Assembly (NCBI GenBank): GCA_963975575.1
Contig: CAXBHL010000005.1
Location: forward strand, 1 to 64,000
DNA length: 64,000 nt
DNA from: UBA6054 sp963975575
GTDB lineage: Bacteria; Planctomycetota; Phycisphaerae; Phycisphaerales; UBA1924
Reading direction: 5' to 3'
Shown one piece after another: positions 14,540-23,788 of the stretch (its first letter is position 1; the number at the start of each line of letters is the position of its first letter). Position numbers and translations under genes: made by a program. The notes below the pieces were generated by a model, which did no database searches, was not told where the DNA came from, and saw only the letters and a list, made by a program, of their open reading frames with translations.

Positions 14540-17023
14540 ATGAGTAGCAACGAGCGCATCCCGGGTATCGGTTCTGATCGTCTTGTCGCGGCCCGCCGGC
14601 GCTGGGGTGTGTCCGCGTTGGCGCTGACGCTGCTGGCGGGGACGGGGACCGGGTACGCCCAGGACTCGGGCTTCGGGCTGCTCGACGCGATCGGCGAGCA
14701 GATGACCGGGGCCGGTGACGACACCGGTGCGGAGACGGCGACGCCGTCGGGGCCGGTGGACGTGAGCAAGCTCGAGGGCTCGGTGCAGGTCAACGAGTAC
14801 GACCTGGTCGACCTGCACGTGAACAGCGAGGACCTGGGCGCGGTGCTCCAGCTGCTCTCGATCCAGAGCCAGCGGAACATCATCAGCTCGAACTCGGTGC
14901 AGGCGTCGATCACGGCGGACCTGTACGGTGTGACTTTCTACGAGGCGCTCGACGCGATCCTGCACGTCAACGGGTTCGGCTACATCGAGAAGGGCAACTT
15001 CATCTACGTGTACACCCGCGAGGAACTGCAGGAGTTCGAGCGGCTGAGCCGGCGTGCGGTGTCGAGGATCATCAACCTGGACTATCTCAACGCGACGGAC
15101 GCGGCCGAGTTCGTGCAGCACCTGCTGTCGGACACCGGCAAGATCACCGCGAACGGCGCGACGTCGGCGTTCACGCTGAGCGACGGCACCCCGAGCGGTG
15201 CGGACAACTACGCCAACACCGCGACGATCGTCATCCGCGACTTCGAGGAGAACGTCGAGGAGATCGTGTCGCTGATCGCCGAGCTGGACACCAAGCCGGT
15301 GCAGGTTCTCGTCGAGGCGACGATCCTGCAGACCTCGCTGAACGAGGCGAACGCGTTCGGGATGGACTTTGCGATCATCTCGGACATGAACTTCGGCGAC
15401 TTCCTGGGTTCGGGCGGGCCGCTCTCGGTGGTCAACGGCCTGATCTCGGGCGTGGGCAAGGACATCAACGGCTCGGACGTGCCCGCGGCCGGGCCCGACG
15501 GTGACGGCTTCGGCATGGGCTCGAACGTGGGCAACGTTGGCGGGCCGGCGACCCTGAAGGTCGGCGTGGTTTCGGACGACGTGTCGGTGTTCCTGCGGGT
15601 GCTCGACGAGGTCACGGACGTGACCGTGGTGAGCAATCCCAAGCTGCTGACGCTCAACCGCCAGCCGGCCCGCGTGCTGGTGGGGACCCGGGTGGGCTAC
15701 CTGAACTCGATCACGACGGACACCTCGACCACGCAGAGCGTGGAGTTCCTGGACGTCGGCACGCAGCTGGCGGTGCGGCCGTTCGTCTCGAAGAACGGGC
15801 TGATCCGGCTCGAGCTGCGGCCGCAGGTGTCGAGCTTCTCGCTCCGCGAGGTGACGGACAACGCGAGCAACACGGTGACGATTCCGGACGAGGACACGAC
15901 GGAGATGACGACCAACGTCATGCTCCGGGACGGGCAGACGGCCGTGCTCGGCGGTTTGTTCACGGAGACGACGACCTCGACGCGTCGCCAGGTGCCGCTG
16001 TTGGGTGACATCCCGCTGATCGGCCAGGCGTTCCGCGGCAACGACGACCAGACCCGCCGGTCGGAGATCATCTTCTTGATCACGCCCTCGATCGTCAACG
16101 ACGAGATGCTGGCCGACTCCGGGGCGCTGGGCACGCAGATGGTGGACAACGCCCGCGTGGGCGCCCGCAAGTCGCTGCTGCCGTTCTCCCGTGAGCGACG
16201 GGTCGGGCAGTTGCTGATCGAGGCGCGGCGGCTCGCGGACGAGGGCGACACCCAGCGCGCGGTGTTCCTGATCGAGCGGGCGCTGCGGCTGAGCCCGCAG
16301 TCCCCGGACGCCCGGGCGATGAAGACCGAGCTGACCAACAAGTCCGATCGGATGCCCAGCCGGGCCCTGATGAACGTGATCCTGCGCCGCGAGCTGCTCG
16401 AGGGCGAGAAGAACCTGGTCGAGAACGGCGGGACGCCCGTGGAGTTCCCGGCCGATTCCGGGACCGTCGAAACGGTCGAGCCGGTCTTTGCCGAGGTGCC
16501 CACCGGTCCGGTCTCCTCCCTGGAGGAGCCGGCCGAAGCCGGATCGTTCGGAACGGACGGTTCGGGTGCGGGCGACGAGTGGGCGGCCGCGGAGGTTGAG
16601 CCCGACGAGTTCGGCGCTGGCGAGTTCGGCGCTGGCGAGTTCGGTGCTGGCGACTTCGATTCCGGCGAGTTCGCGATGGACGACGAGCCGGTGTTCGTGG
16701 AGATCGACCCCTCGGAGATGCTGGCGTCGGAGGACAGCCAGGTCGCTGGCGGCACGCCGGACACGCGGTTTGACGCGATGAAGTCCGTGGCAACGGCCGA
16801 CACGCAGGTCGAGCTGCCCGAGGACTGGGACAGCTGGGCGGTGGATTCCTCCGCCGAGCAGACGGTCTCGCAGTTCGCCGGCGGGGCCGACTTCGGCGGG
16901 TTCCTGGTGATCCCGCTGCCCGGCGGCGGCGCGGTGCACGTCGAGTGGCCGATCTCGAACTGGGATTACTCGAAGGTCTACACCGAGGTCCCCGTGGACC
17001 CGTTCGGCGGCGGGATGGAGTGA
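14540..17023 (+). CDS. GspD/PilQ-type secretin with unusual C-terminal extension
   Basis: The 827-residue protein forms the outer-membrane channel of a type II-like secretion or pilus system. A signal peptide occupies about residues 1-41. The following N-domain has VDLHVNSEDLGAVLQLLS, typical of secretin N0/STN domains. The secretin core runs to about residue 525 and shows VPLLGDIPLIGQAFR and EIIFLITPSIV, the family signature. After that, about 300 residues are unusual: a helical TPR-like region, then an acidic Glu/Phe/Gly-rich repeat region and a C-terminal domain ending in WPISNWDYSK. The ATG lacks a strong ribosome-binding site (AACGGAG at 10 nt is acceptable). The TPR lipoprotein gene follows 58 bp later. 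Confidence 0.9.
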   Translation: MSSNERIPGIGSDRLVAARRRWGVSALALTLLAGTGTGYAQDSGFGLLDAIGEQMTGAGDDTGAETATPSGPVDVSKLEGSVQVNEYDLVDLHVNSEDLGAVLQLLSIQSQRNIISSNSVQASITADLYGVTFYEALDAILHVNGFGYIEKGNFIYVYTREELQEFERLSRRAVSRIINLDYLNATDAAEFVQHLLSDTGKITANGATSAFTLSDGTPSGADNYANTATIVIRDFEENVEEIVSLIAELDTKPVQVLVEATILQTSLNEANAFGMDFAIISDMNFGDFLGSGGPLSVVNGLISGVGKDINGSDVPAAGPDGDGFGMGSNVGNVGGPATLKVGVVSDDVSVFLRVLDEVTDVTVVSNPKLLTLNRQPARVLVGTRVGYLNSITTDTSTTQSVEFLDVGTQLAVRPFVSKNGLIRLELRPQVSSFSLREVTDNASNTVTIPDEDTTEMTTNVMLRDGQTAVLGGLFTETTTSTRRQVPLLGDIPLIGQAFRGNDDQTRRSEIIFLITPSIVNDEMLADSGALGTQMVDNARVGARKSLLPFSRERRVGQLLIEARRLADEGDTQRAVFLIERALRLSPQSPDARAMKTELTNKSDRMPSRALMNVILRRELLEGEKNLVENGGTPVEFPADSGTVETVEPVFAEVPTGPVSSLEEPAEAGSFGTDGSGAGDEWAAAEVEPDEFGAGEFGAGEFGAGDFDSGEFAMDDEPVFVEIDPSEMLASEDSQVAGGTPDTRFDAMKSVATADTQVELPEDWDSWAVDSSAEQTVSQFAGGADFGGFLVIPLPGGGAVHVEWPISNWDYSKVYTEVPVDPFGGGME
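16607..16666 (+). repeat. 15-bp tandem repeat inside the secretin gene
   Basis: Four units based on GAGTTCGGCGCTGGC encode EFGAG, EFGAG, EFGAG, DFDSG in the acidic C-terminal extension. The first two are identical and the later ones diverge, so the array could change in copy number without a frameshift. Confidence 0.85.
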
Positions 17024-17081
17024 TCGGACTTTCGTGCCGATGGTGAACTCGCCCGGACGGGCGGCTGAGAAAGGAAGAAAC

Positions 17082-18317
17082 ATGCGCGGTGCATCGATGG
17101 TTCTTGTGTGCGGGACGTTGTGCGGGGCGGGCCTGCTCGGTCTGGGCGGCTGCTCGGGGGCGCAGGGCAACTACACCCGCGAGGGGACCTCGATCGCCAA
17201 GGAGCGCATGAGCGCGATGAAGAGCGCGACCGAGTGGGAGATGGGACGCCAGGCGTTCCTCTCGGGCGACCTGGACAAGGCGATGCGGAAGGTGGACGCG
17301 TCGCTCTCGCTGAACGCCAATGTGGTCAAGAGCCACGTGCTCAAGGGCCGGATCCTGATCGAGCAGGGCGAGCTGGGGCAGGCGCTCAAGAGCCTGCACA
17401 CGGCCGAGACGCTCGACCCGACGGACCCGGACGCGCACTACTACCTGGGCATCGTGTTCGAGCGGCTGAACCGGCCGCAGGAGGCGGCCGAGCACTTCAT
17501 GACGGCGTGCGAGCTGGACGCCTACAACCCCGGCTACGCGGTGGCCGCGTCCGAGATGCTCGTGGACATGGACCGCTCGGAAGAGGCCCGTCTGTACCTG
17601 ACGAACCTGCCGATGTCGGGCGACAACGCCGGCATGCGGCAGATGCTCGGGCACATCGCGCTGATCCAGGGCCACAACGAGGCCGCGGTGAGTTTCTTCT
17701 CGCAGGCCCGGCTGCTGGCGCCGGACGACGGTGCGATCCAGGAGGATCTGGTGCGGGCGCAGATGCTCACCGGCCAGTTCGCGGCGGCGGAGCTGAACAT
17801 CGCTGCGATGCGACAGAACAAGGAGACGGGCGCCCGGCGCGACCTGATGGCGTTGCACGCCGAGGCGTTACTCAACGTCAACCGGCCGGTCGAGGCGCGG
17901 GCGCTGTACCAGGAGCTGCTGGCCGATCCGAGCATGGTCTCGGAGGTGGGCGCCTGGGTGGGCCTCGGCAACGCGGCGTACATGATCAACGACGACCGGA
18001 CGCTGCGTCGCGCCGCGTCGCGGGTGGTCTCTCTGGACCCGACCTCGCACGAGGGGTACGCCCTGTGGGCGTTGTGCCACCGTCGGGACGGGGCGTTCGA
18101 GAAGGCGCTGACCAGCGTGGACCAGGCGATCCTGCGGAGCCCCGAGGACGCGTCCTTCCACGCGTTGCGGGCGATGATCCTGGCCGACATGGGGCGTCAG
18201 GGCGAGGCCGTCCAGGCGGCCCGCGCCGCGGCCCGGCTGGACCCGGACGACCCGCGGTTCGTGACGCTGCAGAATCAGTTCCGGGCTGGGGCGTACGCGA
18301 CGGCTCCGGCGGAGTGA
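17082..18317 (+). CDS. TPR-repeat lipoprotein (pilotin/assembly-like)
   Basis: A 411-residue lipoprotein. The signal peptide ends in the lipobox LGGC with the lipidated Cys at residue 24. The mature protein consists of tetratricopeptide repeats from about residue 55 to the end, for example DPDAHYYLGIVFERLNRPQ and the repeated A-Y-L-A spacing. It probably sits in a membrane facing the periplasm and could help assemble the secretin encoded just upstream, as PilF-type TPR lipoproteins do; that role is inferred from position. The ATG at 17082 has an AAAGGAAG site, whereas an upstream ATG would bury the lipobox. Its last 43 bp overlap the convergent recJ gene. Confidence 0.85.
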   Translation: MRGASMVLVCGTLCGAGLLGLGGCSGAQGNYTREGTSIAKERMSAMKSATEWEMGRQAFLSGDLDKAMRKVDASLSLNANVVKSHVLKGRILIEQGELGQALKSLHTAETLDPTDPDAHYYLGIVFERLNRPQEAAEHFMTACELDAYNPGYAVAASEMLVDMDRSEEARLYLTNLPMSGDNAGMRQMLGHIALIQGHNEAAVSFFSQARLLAPDDGAIQEDLVRAQMLTGQFAAAELNIAAMRQNKETGARRDLMALHAEALLNVNRPVEARALYQELLADPSMVSEVGAWVGLGNAAYMINDDRTLRRAASRVVSLDPTSHEGYALWALCHRRDGAFEKALTSVDQAILRSPEDASFHALRAMILADMGRQGEAVQAARAAARLDPDDPRFVTLQNQFRAGAYATAPAE

Positions 18318-20128
18318 TCCGGCCGGGCGGCCTCCTCGGGGGTCAGCAGGCGGAGATCGCAGAGCACCGGCTCGACGCGGGTGTTGCCGTTCCAGCGTGA
18401 AAGCTTGGGTTCGACGATGACCTCCACGGCGGCGCCTGGGGGTATTTCGTTGGCGTGGGGGGCCCAGTTCCAGGCGACGACGCGGAGGGTCTCGGAGTCC
18501 GCGCCGCGGTGGGAGAGGCGGAAGGCGACGTGGTCGCCGCGGGCGCCCAGGGCGTCGGGCTTGCCGATGAGGCGGCCGCGCACGCGGAGGCGCACCCGGG
18601 CGTTGCCCGGTCCGAAGGGGCTCAGGCGTTCGAGCTGCTCGACGGCACGGGGGGTCAGCTCCGGGAGTTCGGCGGCGGTGTCGTAGCGCAGTTCGTGGAC
18701 GAGGTCGCCGGTGCCCAGCAGCGTGTTGGTGTGCTCGGTGAATCGGTCCGTGAAGGCCGCGAGGTTGTCTGCGCTGCAGGCCATGCCGGCGGCCATGTCG
18801 TGGCCCCCGAAGCGGTCGAGCAGGTCGGCGCAGGCGGCCAGGCCCGCGTGGAGGTTGAACCCGGGGATGCTCCGCCCGGATCCCTTGCATACGTTGCCGT
18901 CCTTCTGGAGCAGGAGGACGGGGCGGGCGTACTTCTCGACCAGGCGTGAACACACGATGCCGACGACGCCGGGGTGCCAGTCGGGGTGGGCGAGCACGAT
19001 CGCGCGCCGGTCGTCGCCGGTCATGCCGGCGGCCTCGGCCATGGCGCAGGCCTGGTCGACGATGGTACGTTCCACCGCCCGGCGTTCGTCGTTGACGCGG
19101 GAGAGCGACTCGGCGATGGTCGTCGCGCGGGCGCCGGTGGCGTCGGTCAGCAGCTCGAGGGCCTCCCGGGCGTGGCCGAGGCGCCCCGCGGCGTTGAGGC
19201 GCGGGGCGAGGCGGAAGCCGACGGCCTCGGCGTCGACCTTGTCCGAATCGAGGCGCGACGCGTGGATCAGGGCCCGCAGGCCCTCGTTGCGGGTGCGGGC
19301 GACCTGGATGAGCCCGTGGCGGACGATGACGCGGTTTTCGTCGACGAGGGGCACGACGTCGGCGATGGAACCGAGGGCGGCCAGGCCGAGCATCTCGACC
19401 AGGACGGCCCGGCACTCGGGCGAGACGCGTTCGCCGCCGGCGTGCATGGTGGCCATGCGCCAGGCGAGCTTGTAGGCCACGCCCGCCCCGCAGAGTTCCC
19501 CGAACGGATAGGCCGAGTCCGGGCGGCGGGGGTGGACGACGGCGAAGGCGTCGGGCAGGTCGTCCATCGAGGCGGGCGGGTTGTGGTGGTCGGTGATGAT
19601 CAGGTCCACGCCGAGGTCGCGGGCCACGCGGGCGGGCTCGATCGCGGTGATGCCGCAGTCGACGCTGACGATGACGCGGGCGCCCTCTTCGGCGAGCTGG
19701 GCGATCGCTTCGGCGTTGATGCCGTAGCCTTCGTCGAGGCGGTGGGGGATGTAGGTGTGCAGGTCGGCACCGGGCCGGATGGTGCGCAGGGTGTGGACGA
19801 GGATGGCGGCGGCGGTGATGCCGTCGACGTCGTAGTCGCCGTACACGACGATGCGTTCGCCGGAGGTGGCCGCGTCGAGGATGCGTCGGGCGGCCTTGTC
19901 GATGTCGGGGATCCCGCCGGGGTCGTGCATGCCCAGCAGCGACGGGTTGAGGTACGCGTCGGCGGCCGCGGGGTCGATGCCGCGGGCCCGCAGGACGCGG
20001 TCGACCAGGGCTTGCGTGGGGGCCTGCTCGGCGGCCCCGCCGGCGTGCGGGTCGTGGATCGGGGTCGGGGCCGGGGAGCGGGCCCGCCAGCGTTTGGTGA
20101 TGCCCCTGATCTGTCCCTGATCGTCCAC
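18275..20128 (-). CDS. recJ: RecJ single-stranded-DNA-specific 5'-3' exonuclease
   Basis: The 617-residue enzyme degrades single-stranded DNA from 5' ends in recombination and mismatch repair. The DHH phosphoesterase core is clear: VVYGDYDVDGITAAA (Asp cluster), SVDCGITA, ITDHHNPP (the DHH motif) and later RLNAAGRLGHA. The DHHA1 domain has SGRSIPGFNLHAGL and FGGHDMAAGM, followed by the OB-like C-terminal region. The length is normal for RecJ. The GTG start has a GGAGGCGCT ribosome-binding site. The 3' end overlaps the convergent TPR lipoprotein gene by 43 bp. Confidence 0.94.
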   Translation of the reverse strand: MDDQGQIRGITKRWRARSPAPTPIHDPHAGGAAEQAPTQALVDRVLRARGIDPAAADAYLNPSLLGMHDPGGIPDIDKAARRILDAATSGERIVVYGDYDVDGITAAAILVHTLRTIRPGADLHTYIPHRLDEGYGINAEAIAQLAEEGARVIVSVDCGITAIEPARVARDLGVDLIITDHHNPPASMDDLPDAFAVVHPRRPDSAYPFGELCGAGVAYKLAWRMATMHAGGERVSPECRAVLVEMLGLAALGSIADVVPLVDENRVIVRHGLIQVARTRNEGLRALIHASRLDSDKVDAEAVGFRLAPRLNAAGRLGHAREALELLTDATGARATTIAESLSRVNDERRAVERTIVDQACAMAEAAGMTGDDRRAIVLAHPDWHPGVVGIVCSRLVEKYARPVLLLQKDGNVCKGSGRSIPGFNLHAGLAACADLLDRFGGHDMAAGMACSADNLAAFTDRFTEHTNTLLGTGDLVHELRYDTAAELPELTPRAVEQLERLSPFGPGNARVRLRVRGRLIGKPDALGARGDHVAFRLSHRGADSETLRVVAWNWAPHANEIPPGAAVEVIVEPKLSRWNGNTRVEPVLCDLRLLTPEEAARPDHSAGAVAYAPARN

Positions 20129-20174
20129 AGCGCCTCCGTGTGCCGCCCCGGACAGTCATAGACTGCCCCCAGCC

Positions 20175-20771
20175 ATGGTCAAGCTTACCAAAATCTACAC
20201 GCGGGCCGGCGACGACGGCCGGACGATGCTCGGGTCGGGGGCCCGGGTCTCCAAGGCGGACCTGCGGGTCGAGGCGTACGGGACGGTCGATGAGGCCAAC
20301 GCGGCGGTGGGGGCCGCGGTGCTGGCCTGCGCCGGGACGTTGGCGGGGGTTGCCGAGGTCCTGCGCGCGGTGCAGCACGACCTGTTCGATGTGGGGGCGG
20401 ACCTGTGCACGCCGCGGGTCCCGGGCGAGGCCGAGGGGGCCCGCCTGCGGGTTCAGCCCGGCCAGACCCGGCGGCTGGAAGATCTGATCGACGAGCACAA
20501 CGCGGGGCTGAGCCCGCTGTCGAGCTTCGTGCTGCCGGGCGGTTCGGCGGCGGCCTGCGCCCTGCACACCGCCCGGACGGTCTGCCGGCGGGCCGAGCGG
20601 CTTGTGGCGGCCCTTCTGGAGGTCGAGCCGGAGGCCACCAACGCCGAGGCGATGCGGTATCTCAACCGCCTGAGCGACCTTCTGTTCGTGCTGGCCCGGG
20701 TGGCCAACGACGGCGGGGCGGGCGACGTGCTCTGGCAGCCGGGCAAGAACAGGACGCAGCCGGGGGATTGA
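20175..20771 (+). CDS. PduO-type ATP:cob(I)alamin adenosyltransferase
   Basis: A 198-residue cytoplasmic enzyme that transfers the adenosyl group of ATP to cob(I)alamin, making coenzyme B12. The N-terminal TRAGDDGRTMLGSG binds ATP, EAYGTVDEANAAVG and the RRAERLVAALLE helix carry the conserved Arg and Glu of the trimer interface, and NRLSDLLFVLAR is the family's C-terminal signature. The product is the cofactor of class II ribonucleotide reductase, a piece of which may be encoded 30 kb away. TAGACT ends 10 nt before the ATG, so the leader would be only a few nucleotides. A cobalamin riboswitch cannot fit in the 46-bp gap to recJ. Confidence 0.93.
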   Translation: MVKLTKIYTRAGDDGRTMLGSGARVSKADLRVEAYGTVDEANAAVGAAVLACAGTLAGVAEVLRAVQHDLFDVGADLCTPRVPGEAEGARLRVQPGQTRRLEDLIDEHNAGLSPLSSFVLPGGSAAACALHTARTVCRRAERLVAALLEVEPEATNAEAMRYLNRLSDLLFVLARVANDGGAGDVLWQPGKNRTQPGD

Positions 20772-20848
20772 CCCCTTCCTCCGTCCGTCGGCATTCGAGC
20801 GGCCGGGCTGTGCGGGCGGAGCGGAATCGGGAGCAGGGCGGACGACGC

Positions 20849-22276
20849 ATGGACGAGGAGCGGCCCAACCCGCGGCGGAGGATCTCGGACGGCGTGATGC
20901 CGCCGGAGACGCGCGGCTTCGTGGAGACACCCGAGGAGATCCGCAACCAGGCGCTGCGGTTCATCGGGCTGACGGCCCTGATCGAGGGCGTGCTGATCCT
21001 GACCCGGTGGGTGCTGCTGCCGGGGCTCGAAGAACTGACCGACCAGCGGCCTTCGATGGCGTTGACGGGGTCGGTGGCGCTCGAGTTCTCGTGGGTGGCG
21101 ATCTACTGCGTCGCGGCGGCGGTGGTGCTGTTCGTGCGCCCGGGCCCGGCGTGGATCATCCGGACCACGCTGCTGCTGGTGGTCGCGTCGGCCGCGCTGG
21201 CGGTGGTCCGGCGGAGCGTGGGCATCGATCCGGGGCCGGGCGGGCACGCGCTGGCGACGATGCTGATCGCCCACACGGCCGGGGCGGCGATGCTCCCGTG
21301 GACGCCGCGGCAGGCGCTGGCGGTGGCGGGGACCTGGGCGGTGCTGTCGTCGGTGAGCCTTGTCTGGGTCGAGACGTCGGGCGTGACGGCGGCGGGGGCG
21401 GGGGTGTTCGCGACGCTGGCGGTGGCGGTGCCGGGGACGATGATCGCGTTCTTCCGTTCGAGCCGGCTGCACGACCGGTTCGCGGTGCGTTCGCTGGAGG
21501 ACCGGTACGCGCGGGTGCGCGAGGAGCTGTCGGCGGCGCGGCAGATCCACGAGGGCGCGTTCCCGAGACCCCGGTACTTCGGGCAGGTGCGGTTCGCGTA
21601 CGAGTACCGCCCGATGAGCCAGATCGGCGGCGATTATCTCTTCGCGACGGCGGACGACGCGGGCGATCCGGACTCGGCGGTGAGCCTGGTGCTGCTGGAC
21701 GTGACCGGGCACGGGATCCCGGCGGCGCTGACCGTGAATCGGCTGCAGGGCGAGCTGGCGCGCCTGGTGGCCGAGCACCCCGGTCTGGGCGCCGGCGGGC
21801 TGCTCGAGCAGCTGAATCGGTACGTGTACCTGACGCTCGCGGAGCAGTCGGTGTTCGTCACGGCGGTGGCGATGCGGGCGGATCCCGGGGCGGGGACGGT
21901 GGAGATCGCCAACGCGGGCCACCCCCCGGTGCTGGTGCGTCGGCCGACGGGCGCGATGGAGTCGGTCGGTGCGACGGCCACGGTGCTCGGGGCCCAGGAG
22001 CCGGACGAGTACCGGGCCCGTCCGGTCTCGATGCCGTTCGGGGCCGGCGACTCGGTCATCGCGTTCACGGACGGGGTGACGGAGGCGCGGGGCTCGGACG
22101 GGCGGATGTTCGGCGTGGAGGGCGTGCGGGCGGCGATCGACGCCGGGCGGCCCGATCCGGCGCGGCGCTGGCCCGAGATCATCGCCCGATCCGTCGAAAA
22201 ACACAGCCCCTTGTCCCCAACAGACGATACGCTGATCGTGGAACTGTTCTGCGTCAACGCGGGAGCGACACGGTGA
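20849..22276 (+). CDS. Membrane SpoIIE-type PP2C phosphatase, copy 1
   Basis: A 475-residue serine/threonine phosphatase. The N-terminal half has about five membrane helices (around residues 35-200), and the following VREELSAARQIHEGAFPRP is a linker helix. The catalytic PPM domain carries GGDYLF, LDVTGHGIPAAL, FTDGVTEARG and TDDTLIV, which supply the metal-binding Asp residues. Such enzymes (RsbU/SpoIIE-like) usually dephosphorylate anti-anti-sigma factors, but no STAS or anti-sigma gene is adjacent. The ATG at 20849 follows GAGCAGG. Its stop overlaps the next start by GTGA, so expression of the two is coupled. Confidence 0.88.
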   Translation: MDEERPNPRRRISDGVMPPETRGFVETPEEIRNQALRFIGLTALIEGVLILTRWVLLPGLEELTDQRPSMALTGSVALEFSWVAIYCVAAAVVLFVRPGPAWIIRTTLLLVVASAALAVVRRSVGIDPGPGGHALATMLIAHTAGAAMLPWTPRQALAVAGTWAVLSSVSLVWVETSGVTAAGAGVFATLAVAVPGTMIAFFRSSRLHDRFAVRSLEDRYARVREELSAARQIHEGAFPRPRYFGQVRFAYEYRPMSQIGGDYLFATADDAGDPDSAVSLVLLDVTGHGIPAALTVNRLQGELARLVAEHPGLGAGGLLEQLNRYVYLTLAEQSVFVTAVAMRADPGAGTVEIANAGHPPVLVRRPTGAMESVGATATVLGAQEPDEYRARPVSMPFGAGDSVIAFTDGVTEARGSDGRMFGVEGVRAAIDAGRPDPARRWPEIIARSVEKHSPLSPTDDTLIVELFCVNAGATR

Positions 22277-23781
22277 CGGCATCGGGCGGCTACGAGACCA
22301 CGGAGTTCAAGCGGTCGTTCTCGCAGGAGACCGACTCGCTGCTGCGTCGTCGCCTGGCGTGGTTCGTGTCGATCTGGGGTGGGCTGGGGATCCTGGCCTA
22401 TCTGCTGGTGCTCGTGTTCGCGATCTTCAACCGCGGCGACCTGGTGCTCCGGCTGCTCTTCGGGACCGCGGGCGGCTGGAAACAGGCGTTCCCGCCGCTG
22501 GGGATCACGCTGTGGCTGGGCGCGTACGGGCTGGCGTTGTTCATGGTGCTCTCGCGCCGCAGCCTGCCGATGCAGCGCGTCGTGCGTCTGTCGCTGCTGC
22601 TGATCGTGTTCGACGGCGTGTTCTCGATCAGCCAGCGGATCGGGGGCGTGCCCGGGTACAACCTGGCGTTCTTCTGGCTGGCCCACCTGATCGCGTGCGC
22701 GGTGTTCCCGTGGTCGGTGCGGCAGGCGCTGATCCCGATGGCGGTGGTGCTGCCGCTGAGCCTGCTGAGCGCGCTGACGGTCGAGGGGGGCGAGCCGATC
22801 GGGGCGGTGCTGGGCACGGTGTGGGTGGCTGCGACGATGACGCCGGGCGTGATCCTGTGCGGGGTTCGGCACGGGCAGCGGGTGCAGAAGTTCAACAACA
22901 AGTTCCTCAGCCAGCGGTACGGCATGCTCCGCCAGGAACTGGCGTACGCGCGCCAGTTGCACGAGGCGCTGTTCCCGCAGCCGAAGTCGGACGGGTCGGT
23001 GCGGTTCTCGTACCGGTACGAGCCGATGCGCCAGATCGGCGGGGACTATCTCTACGCGCACACGAGCAACCTGCCGGGCGTTGGCGAGGTGGTCTCCGTG
23101 GTGCTGCTGGACGTGACCGGGCACGGGATCCCGGCCGCGCTGACCGTCAACCGCCTGCACGGGGAGATCGACCTGCGGTTCGCCGAGCAGCCGGACATCG
23201 GCCCCGGGGAGCTGCTGCGGATCCTGAACCGGTACGTCGCGCTGACGCTGGCCAAGCACTCGATCTTCGCGACCGCGGTGTGCTTCCGGATCGACGCGGC
23301 ATCGGGCAAACTCTCGTACGCATCGGGCGGGCACCCGCCGGCGTTCATCCGCGGAGTGGACGGGACGCTGCGGGACCTGGACCCGACAAGCTTCGTGCTC
23401 GGCGCGTGCGCCGATCGGGACTTTGACCCGGGCGAGCGGCAGGTGGATTTCTTCGAGGGCGACAGCCTGATCGCCTACACGGACGGGGCGATCGAGTCGC
23501 GATCGATGGAAGGGAAGATGCTCAAGATCGACGGTCTGCGCCGGATCCTGGCCTCCCCCGCGGTCGCGGGCGCGGGGGGTGCGGCGGGGATCGGGCACGG
23601 GACGTGGGCCGAGCGGGTGCTCAGCGAGGTGACCCGCCATCGGGGCGGGATGCCGCCCGAGGACGACACGCTGGCGATCGAGATCTACCGGGCCATCCGG
23701 GCGCGTCCGGGCCGGCCGGGCGACACGGAGCGGGCCCGGGCCGCGGTGGCGGACGCGGACGGGGTTGGCGTGAGCGATTGA
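22273..23781 (+). CDS. Membrane SpoIIE-type PP2C phosphatase, copy 2
   Basis: A 502-residue paralogue of the preceding protein with the same design: several N-terminal membrane helices (about residues 28-205), a linker helix QELAYARQLHEALFPQP and a PPM catalytic domain with GGDYLYA, LDVTGHGIPAAL, YTDGAIESR and EDDTLAIE. The metal-binding Asp residues are all kept, so both copies should be active. The membrane halves are much less alike than the catalytic halves, suggesting different input signals with a shared target type. The GTG start overlaps the upstream stop by GTGA. The gene ends in a G-rich region facing the convergent MazG-like gene. Confidence 0.87.
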   Translation: MTASGGYETTEFKRSFSQETDSLLRRRLAWFVSIWGGLGILAYLLVLVFAIFNRGDLVLRLLFGTAGGWKQAFPPLGITLWLGAYGLALFMVLSRRSLPMQRVVRLSLLLIVFDGVFSISQRIGGVPGYNLAFFWLAHLIACAVFPWSVRQALIPMAVVLPLSLLSALTVEGGEPIGAVLGTVWVAATMTPGVILCGVRHGQRVQKFNNKFLSQRYGMLRQELAYARQLHEALFPQPKSDGSVRFSYRYEPMRQIGGDYLYAHTSNLPGVGEVVSVVLLDVTGHGIPAALTVNRLHGEIDLRFAEQPDIGPGELLRILNRYVALTLAKHSIFATAVCFRIDAASGKLSYASGGHPPAFIRGVDGTLRDLDPTSFVLGACADRDFDPGERQVDFFEGDSLIAYTDGAIESRSMEGKMLKIDGLRRILASPAVAGAGGAAGIGHGTWAERVLSEVTRHRGGMPPEDDTLAIEIYRAIRARPGRPGDTERARAAVADADGVGVSD

Positions 23782-23788
23782 GGGGGGC

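Noticed and set aside
14195..17170. A 991-codon minus-strand frame across the secretin gene.
   Set aside because: It is a shadow of the secretin and TPR genes with Arg/His-rich composition and no motif.
20129..20174. Possible cobalamin riboswitch before the adenosyltransferase gene.
   Set aside because: The gap to recJ is only 46 bp, far too short, and a TAGACT box already sits 10 nt before the start.
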